Part shown: positions 5,507 to 9,071 of the stretch, one piece after another | How the letters are laid out: every line of letters begins with the position of its first letter | Numbering within the stretch: the first letter of the stretch is position 1 | NCBI GenBank assembly: GCA_937898675.1 | Contig: CALEJB010000047.1 | Location: 1-9,071 of the forward strand | DNA length: 9,071 bases | Origin: an uncultured Prevotellaceae bacterium | Lineage (GTDB): Bacteria > Bacteroidota > Bacteroidia > Bacteroidales > Muribaculaceae | Direction: 5' to 3' | Position numbers and translations under genes: made by a program | Notes under the pieces: model-generated | The model's input: only the letters and a program-made list of their open reading frames with translations | Database searches by the model: none | Told to the model about the DNA's origin: nothing

Positions 5507-8500
5507 ATGTCGAAGGAATTCAGTGAAGATAAGTTGATACAGGCCAGTGCCGCCGAACTGCTGGAGAAGGAGTTGGGGTGGACGGCTGTGTATGCTATGG
5601 ATGAGGTGCTGGGGCTGGACGGCACCTTGGGGCGCACGAGTTACAAACAGGTGCTGTTGCCGGGGCGCTTTGCCCAAGCCCTGAAGTCGCTGAATCCCTG
5701 GATGACCGGCCAGCAGGTCACCGAGGCCATCGAGAGCATGACGGAGTACATGAGCAGCCAGACGCTGATGCAGATCAACGAGCAGAAGTACCAGTACATC
5801 CGTGACGGCGTGCCCGTGACGCGCGTCAAGCCCGGAGGCGAGACCGAGGAGGTTCGTGCCAAGGTCATCGACTTCGCCTCGCCCGGGAAGAACGACTTTC
5901 TGTGCGTGCGGGAGCTGTGGGTGCAGGGCGCGCTGTATAAGCGCCGTGCCGACATCGTGGGCTTTGTCAATGGTCTGCCGCTGCTGTTCGTGGAGCTGAA
6001 GAACCACGACGTGGCGGTTGAGGACGCCTTCAACAAGAACTACCGCGACTACCTCGACACCGTCCCGCAACTGTTCTACCACAACGCCATGGTGATGTTC
6101 AGCAACGGGTTGGAGGCCCGCGTGGGCACCATCGACTCCAAGTGGGAATTCTTCCACGAGTGGAAACGCCTCACCGAGGAGGATGCGGGCAACATTGAGC
6201 TGCCCACTATGCTGCGCGGCATCTGCAAGAAAGAGAATTTCCTCGACCTGCTCGAGAATTTCATCCTCTATGACCACAGTGGCGGCTCGACCGTCAAAAT
6301 CCTCGCCCGTAACCACCAGTACTTGGGCGTGAACCAGGCTGTGGAGAAATACCGCAACCGCGAAATCACCCAGGGCAAGCTGGGTGTGTTCTGGCATACG
6401 CAGGGCAGCGGCAAGAGCTACTCGATGCTGTTCCTGGCGCAGAAAATCCGGTGCAAGTTTGAAGGTTCGCCCACCATCGTTGTGCTTACCGACCGTGATG
6501 AGCTCAACAAGCAGATCAGCGAGACCTTTGAGAACTGTGGCCTGCTGGGCAAGTCCAAATCCAAGGAATTTATGGCGCAGAGTGCCGAGGACCTCATCAA
6601 TAAGCTGAAGGGCAACCCCTCGTTCGTCTTCTCGCTCATCCAGAAGTTCAACGACACCGCCGCCAAGGCCGAGCCCATCTACCCCGACCACGACATCATC
6701 GTGATGAGCGACGAGGCCCATAGGACCCAGAATGGCATCTTTGCCGATAACCTGATGCACCTGCTGCCCACGGCGAGCCGCATCGGCTTCACCGGCACCC
6801 CGCTGCTGAAGAACGACAACATCACCGCGAGGACCTTCGGCGGCTATGTGAGCATCTATGACTTCAAGCGTGCCGTCGAGGACAAGGCCACCGTGCCCCT
6901 GTACTACGAGAACCGCGGCGAACGCTTGCAAGAACTCAAGAACCCCGAAATCAATGAGGAAATCGCCGCCGCGCTCGAGGAGGCGGGCGATATGGACTCG
7001 TCGCAACTGGCGAAACTGGAACTGGAGTTTGCCAAGGAGGTACACCTGCTCACCGCCAAGAAACGCCTGCGCGTCGTAGCCCAGGACTTCGTGAAGCACT
7101 ACAGCGACCTCTGGACCAGCGGCAAGGCGATGATGGTGTGCTACAACAAGGTGACCTGCGTGCGCATGTACGACTATGTTCAGGAATACTGGCAGCAGGA
7201 AATCAAGGCCGTGGAGAAACAACTGGCCAAATGCACGTCACAGCAGGAGTACCAGGAACTGAAGCGCAAGCTGGAGTGGATGCAGGAGACAGAGATGGCC
7301 GTGGTCGTCTCGCAGGAGCAGAACGAGATGCAGACCTTCAACAAGTGGGGTCTCGACATAGTGCCGCATCGCGAAAAGATGATGAAGCGCGAGCTCGACA
7401 AGGAATTCAAGGATTCCGAGTCTCGGCTGAGGATCGTGTTCGTTTGCGCCATGTGGCTCACGGGCTTTGACGTGAAGACGCTGTCGTGCCTGTATATCGA
7501 CAAACCCATGAAGGCCCACACCCTGATGCAGACCATCGCCCGCGCCAACCGCGTCGCCGAGGGCAAGACAAACGGCCTGGTGGTGGACTATATCGGCATT
7601 GTGAAAGCTTTGAAACAGGCGCTGGCCGACTACACCGCCAATGCCAGAGGGCTGGAGGGCAACGACCCGACCATCGACAAGGAGAAACTCATCAAGAACG
7701 TGGACGAGACTATCGCTGCCACCCGTGAGTTCCTAAAAGAGCACGGCATCGACCTGCAAGAACTGATCGAGGCCGAGAGCTTCATGAAACTGTCCATGCT
7801 CAAGACGGCAGCCGATGCCATGTGCGCCACGGTGGAAATCAGGAAATCCTACTGCACGCTGGTCACCACGCTGCTCAACCGATGGAAATACCTCGACCGC
7901 GACGATATCACGCACGAGCGCAAGCAGGCCAAGGACGCTATCGAGGCTATCTACAAGGAATTGCAGAAGAAGCGCAAACATGCCGACATCACCGACCTGA
8001 GTGTCGCCATCAATAACATTATCGACGAGCACCTGGAGATTGACTCCTCGGTTGTAGCCGAGAGTGGACGTCGCTTTGACATCAGCAAGATTGACTTTGA
8101 CCTGCTGCAGCGTGAGTTCGCCAAGGCCAAGCAAAAGAATCTGCTGCTCAAGGATATCCAAGAACTGCTGCATGAACGATTGGCCGAGATGCTGGCACAG
8201 AATCCGTCGCGCATCAACTTCTACGAGCGCTACCAGGAAATCATAGAGTCCTACAACCAGGAGCAGGACCGCGCGTCTATCGAAAAGATCTTTGAGGAAC
8301 TGATGGATCTGTCCAAGCAGTTAAGCGAGGAGGAGCGGCGCTATGTGCGCGAGGGCTTCGACAACGACGAGCAGCTGTCGATGTATGACCTGCTGATGAA
8401 GGACGACCTCACCAAGGCCGAAATCAAGAAAATCAAGGAAGTCGCCGTTGAACTGCTCGAGAAAATCAAGAACCAGCTGGCCACGATGGACCACCCGTTC

Positions 8501-8650
8501 GAGAAGCGCGAGACCAAGGCCGCCATCATCATCACCATCCGCGACACCTTGTGGGAGATGCTGCCCGAGAGCTACAGCGACGAGAGCATCGACAGCTACA
8601 AAGATGCCGTGTTCGAGTACGTCCAGCAACGCTACGGCGGCGTGGCCTAA
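5507..8650 (+). CDS. hsdR: Type I restriction-modification system, restriction subunit HsdR
   Basis: A 1047-residue motor and endonuclease subunit, typical full length for the family. It joins the HsdM-HsdS complex at unmethylated sites, pumps DNA using ATP and cuts at a distance. The N-terminal nuclease domain shows the PD-(D/E)xK core with Asp149 (RRADIVGF) and Glu163-Leu-Lys165. The helicase motor has Walker A (TQGSGKS, 298-304), the DEAH box (402-405), GFTGTP (427-432) and motif VI QTIARANR (675-682, arginines 679 and 682). A coiled helical insert (about 565-605) and a long helical C-terminal region follow, which normally contacts the methylase core. It starts 11 bases after fic gene 2 with no clear Shine-Dalgarno, so it depends on operon transcription or on a leaderless-style start common in Bacteroidetes. 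No frameshift or lost motif is seen, so the nuclease should be active. Confidence 0.97.
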   Translation: MSKEFSEDKLIQASAAELLEKELGWTAVYAMDEVLGLDGTLGRTSYKQVLLPGRFAQALKSLNPWMTGQQVTEAIESMTEYMSSQTLMQINEQKYQYIRDGVPVTRVKPGGETEEVRAKVIDFASPGKNDFLCVRELWVQGALYKRRADIVGFVNGLPLLFVELKNHDVAVEDAFNKNYRDYLDTVPQLFYHNAMVMFSNGLEARVGTIDSKWEFFHEWKRLTEEDAGNIELPTMLRGICKKENFLDLLENFILYDHSGGSTVKILARNHQYLGVNQAVEKYRNREITQGKLGVFWHTQGSGKSYSMLFLAQKIRCKFEGSPTIVVLTDRDELNKQISETFENCGLLGKSKSKEFMAQSAEDLINKLKGNPSFVFSLIQKFNDTAAKAEPIYPDHDIIVMSDEAHRTQNGIFADNLMHLLPTASRIGFTGTPLLKNDNITARTFGGYVSIYDFKRAVEDKATVPLYYENRGERLQELKNPEINEEIAAALEEAGDMDSSQLAKLELEFAKEVHLLTAKKRLRVVAQDFVKHYSDLWTSGKAMMVCYNKVTCVRMYDYVQEYWQQEIKAVEKQLAKCTSQQEYQELKRKLEWMQETEMAVVVSQEQNEMQTFNKWGLDIVPHREKMMKRELDKEFKDSESRLRIVFVCAMWLTGFDVKTLSCLYIDKPMKAHTLMQTIARANRVAEGKTNGLVVDYIGIVKALKQALADYTANARGLEGNDPTIDKEKLIKNVDETIAATREFLKEHGIDLQELIEAESFMKLSMLKTAADAMCATVEIRKSYCTLVTTLLNRWKYLDRDDITHERKQAKDAIEAIYKELQKKRKHADITDLSVAINNIIDEHLEIDSSVVAESGRRFDISKIDFDLLQREFAKAKQKNLLLKDIQELLHERLAEMLAQNPSRINFYERYQEIIESYNQEQDRASIEKIFEELMDLSKQLSEEERRYVREGFDNDEQLSMYDLLMKDDLTKAEIKKIKEVAVELLEKIKNQLATMDHPFEKRETKAAIIITIRDTLWEMLPESYSDESIDSYKDAVFEYVQQRYGGVA

Positions 8651-8683
8651 CCCGATCAATCCTCTAGCCGTATGGGCACAACA

Positions 8684-8710
8684 AAGGCGCACCGTTATTT
8701 GATGCGCCTT
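8684..8710. terminator. Hairpin between convergent genes, likely bidirectional terminator
   Basis: AAGGCGCA (8684-8691), an 11-base loop and TGCGCCTT (8703-8710) form an 8-base perfect stem in the 82-base gap between the hsdR stop and the stop of the - strand gene. The stem ends in T residues in each direction, but the following U-tracts are weak (CATTTGC on +, TGTTGT on -). The position fits a shared terminator. Confidence 0.5.
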
Positions 8711-8732
8711 CATTTGCATTGGTAGGGAAGTG

Positions 8733-9071
8733 TTAGGCTCTGGCTTCTTTGGCAATTCTCTGAACAGTCCTCAAGCTTATCTTAAACTGTTTTGCAATTA
8801 CAGGCGATTTTACCTTTTGCTCCAGCAGCATGACAATCTCTGCTTTTTCCTCAGCAGTGAGCGTCCGCTTGGTCTTCTTAGGTCCATCAGTGGTCTTGTT
8901 TGACACTCCATTGCTTGCCTCCGTCTTGTCGTCCTCCTTGATGGTCTTGGGCTTTTTGGGCAAAGCCTTCTTTTCTGGCTTAATTTCGACATGCTCAAAG
9001 TGCAGATACCAGTTGTCATTGCTGTCCACTAAAAATTGTGGACGGTTAATAAATAAAATTTTCAAACAAAC
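8733..9071 (-). CDS. Hypothetical protein with C-terminal helix-turn-helix, partial at window edge
   Basis: A - strand frame stays open from the right edge of the window to the TAA at 8733-8735, at least 112 residues. An N-terminal aromatic segment (NWYLHFEHVEIKPEKK) is followed by a lysine- and proline-rich charged linker. The C-terminal helix-turn-helix reads LTAEEKAEIVMLLEQ, then IAKQFKISLRTVQRI. That pattern is seen in DNA-binding regulators and in the N-terminal part of some transposases or resolvases, so DNA binding is likely. A TTG at 9065 or a GTG at 9029 could start it, but upstream codons are also open, so it may continue past the window. It is convergent with hsdR and is probably not part of the restriction operon. 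I do not recognise the family. Confidence 0.55.
   Translation of the reverse strand, partial: VCLKILFINRPQFLVDSNDNWYLHFEHVEIKPEKKALPKKPKTIKEDDKTEASNGVSNKTTDGPKKTKRTLTAEEKAEIVMLLEQKVKSPVIAKQFKISLRTVQRIAKEARA
9024..9043. other. Short inverted repeat near the right edge
   Basis: GTCCAC (9024-9029) and GTGGAC (9038-9043) flank an 8-base AT-rich centre. If the - strand gene starts at the GTG at 9029 this could be its operator. If the gene starts upstream it is merely coding sequence. Six-base arms are easily met by chance. Confidence 0.2.

Noticed and set aside
5480..7222. A 580-codon open frame on the - strand
   Set aside because: It lies antisense to the conserved nuclease and motor regions of hsdR. 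Its translation is a Val/Leu/His/Gln-rich pattern typical of reading the complement of GC-rich codons, with no recognisable domain.
1..9071. Similarity between the left edge (ACAATTTTTTAG) and the complement of the right edge (ACAATTTTTAG) as terminal inverted repeats of one mobile unit
   Set aside because: The match is short, T-rich and lies inside an open frame on the right. No integrase or transposase is visible, so it is best explained by chance.
1..9071. CRISPR array, tRNA or rRNA genes
   Set aside because: No regularly spaced direct repeats of the right length and no cloverleaf or rRNA-like segments were seen; the only repeats are the short ones listed.

Overview
The window holds a type I restriction-modification (hsd) operon on the + strand that carries two unrelated Fic-domain genes, one on each side of the specificity gene. 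The order is hsdM (222-2045), fic gene 1 (2042-3076), a short scarred junction (3059-3201), hsdS (3194-4342), fic gene 2 (4416-5495) and hsdR (5507-8650). All five large genes point the same way with overlaps or gaps of at most 117 bases, so they probably form one transcript. A partial gene with a C-terminal helix-turn-helix (8733 to the right edge) runs convergently on the - strand. The host is most likely a member of the Bacteroidales (Prevotella- or Muribaculaceae-like). This rests on a TAnnTTTG promoter -7 element before hsdM, hsdR having no visible Shine-Dalgarno sequence, and the general look of the proteins. The genus cannot be fixed from the sequence.

Left edge (1-221): no complete gene. 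It holds a perfect 9-base inverted repeat, a candidate promoter and a short - strand open frame that may be a gene remnant. hsdM encodes the N6-adenine methyltransferase with intact DPACGSGG and NPPF motifs. fic gene 1 overlaps the hsdM stop by ATGA and encodes an autoinhibited (STAIEG) Fic protein with a C-terminal winged helix. Between fic1 and hsdS lies the most unusual stretch of the window. A second copy of the last codons of hsdM sits just after fic1, two tiny ORFs are chained by ATGA overlaps, and a 22-base direct repeat spans the ribosome-binding site and start codon on both sides of a 121-base step. This looks like the scar of fic1 being inserted at the 3' end of hsdM, with the hsdM tail restored.

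hsdS has two AT-rich target-recognition domains separated by a GC-rich conserved helical spacer, the usual mosaic. fic gene 2 is a different Fic subtype. It has an N-terminal VbhA-antitoxin-like region with a degenerate inhibitory motif, a Fic motif HPFGEGNTR lacking the second arginine, and again a winged-helix tail. hsdR is full length with PD-(D/E)xK nuclease and helicase motifs.

HsdM, HsdS and HsdR should form a working type I enzyme. Both Fic proteins have a short-repeat linker followed by a winged helix. The inference offered here is that they are accessory effectors (AMPylators or related nucleotide transferases) that may sense or modify the restriction enzyme, its DNA state or a host target. 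This would parallel the PrrC and RloC anticodon nucleases known from other type I loci. No direct evidence of their target is in the sequence.
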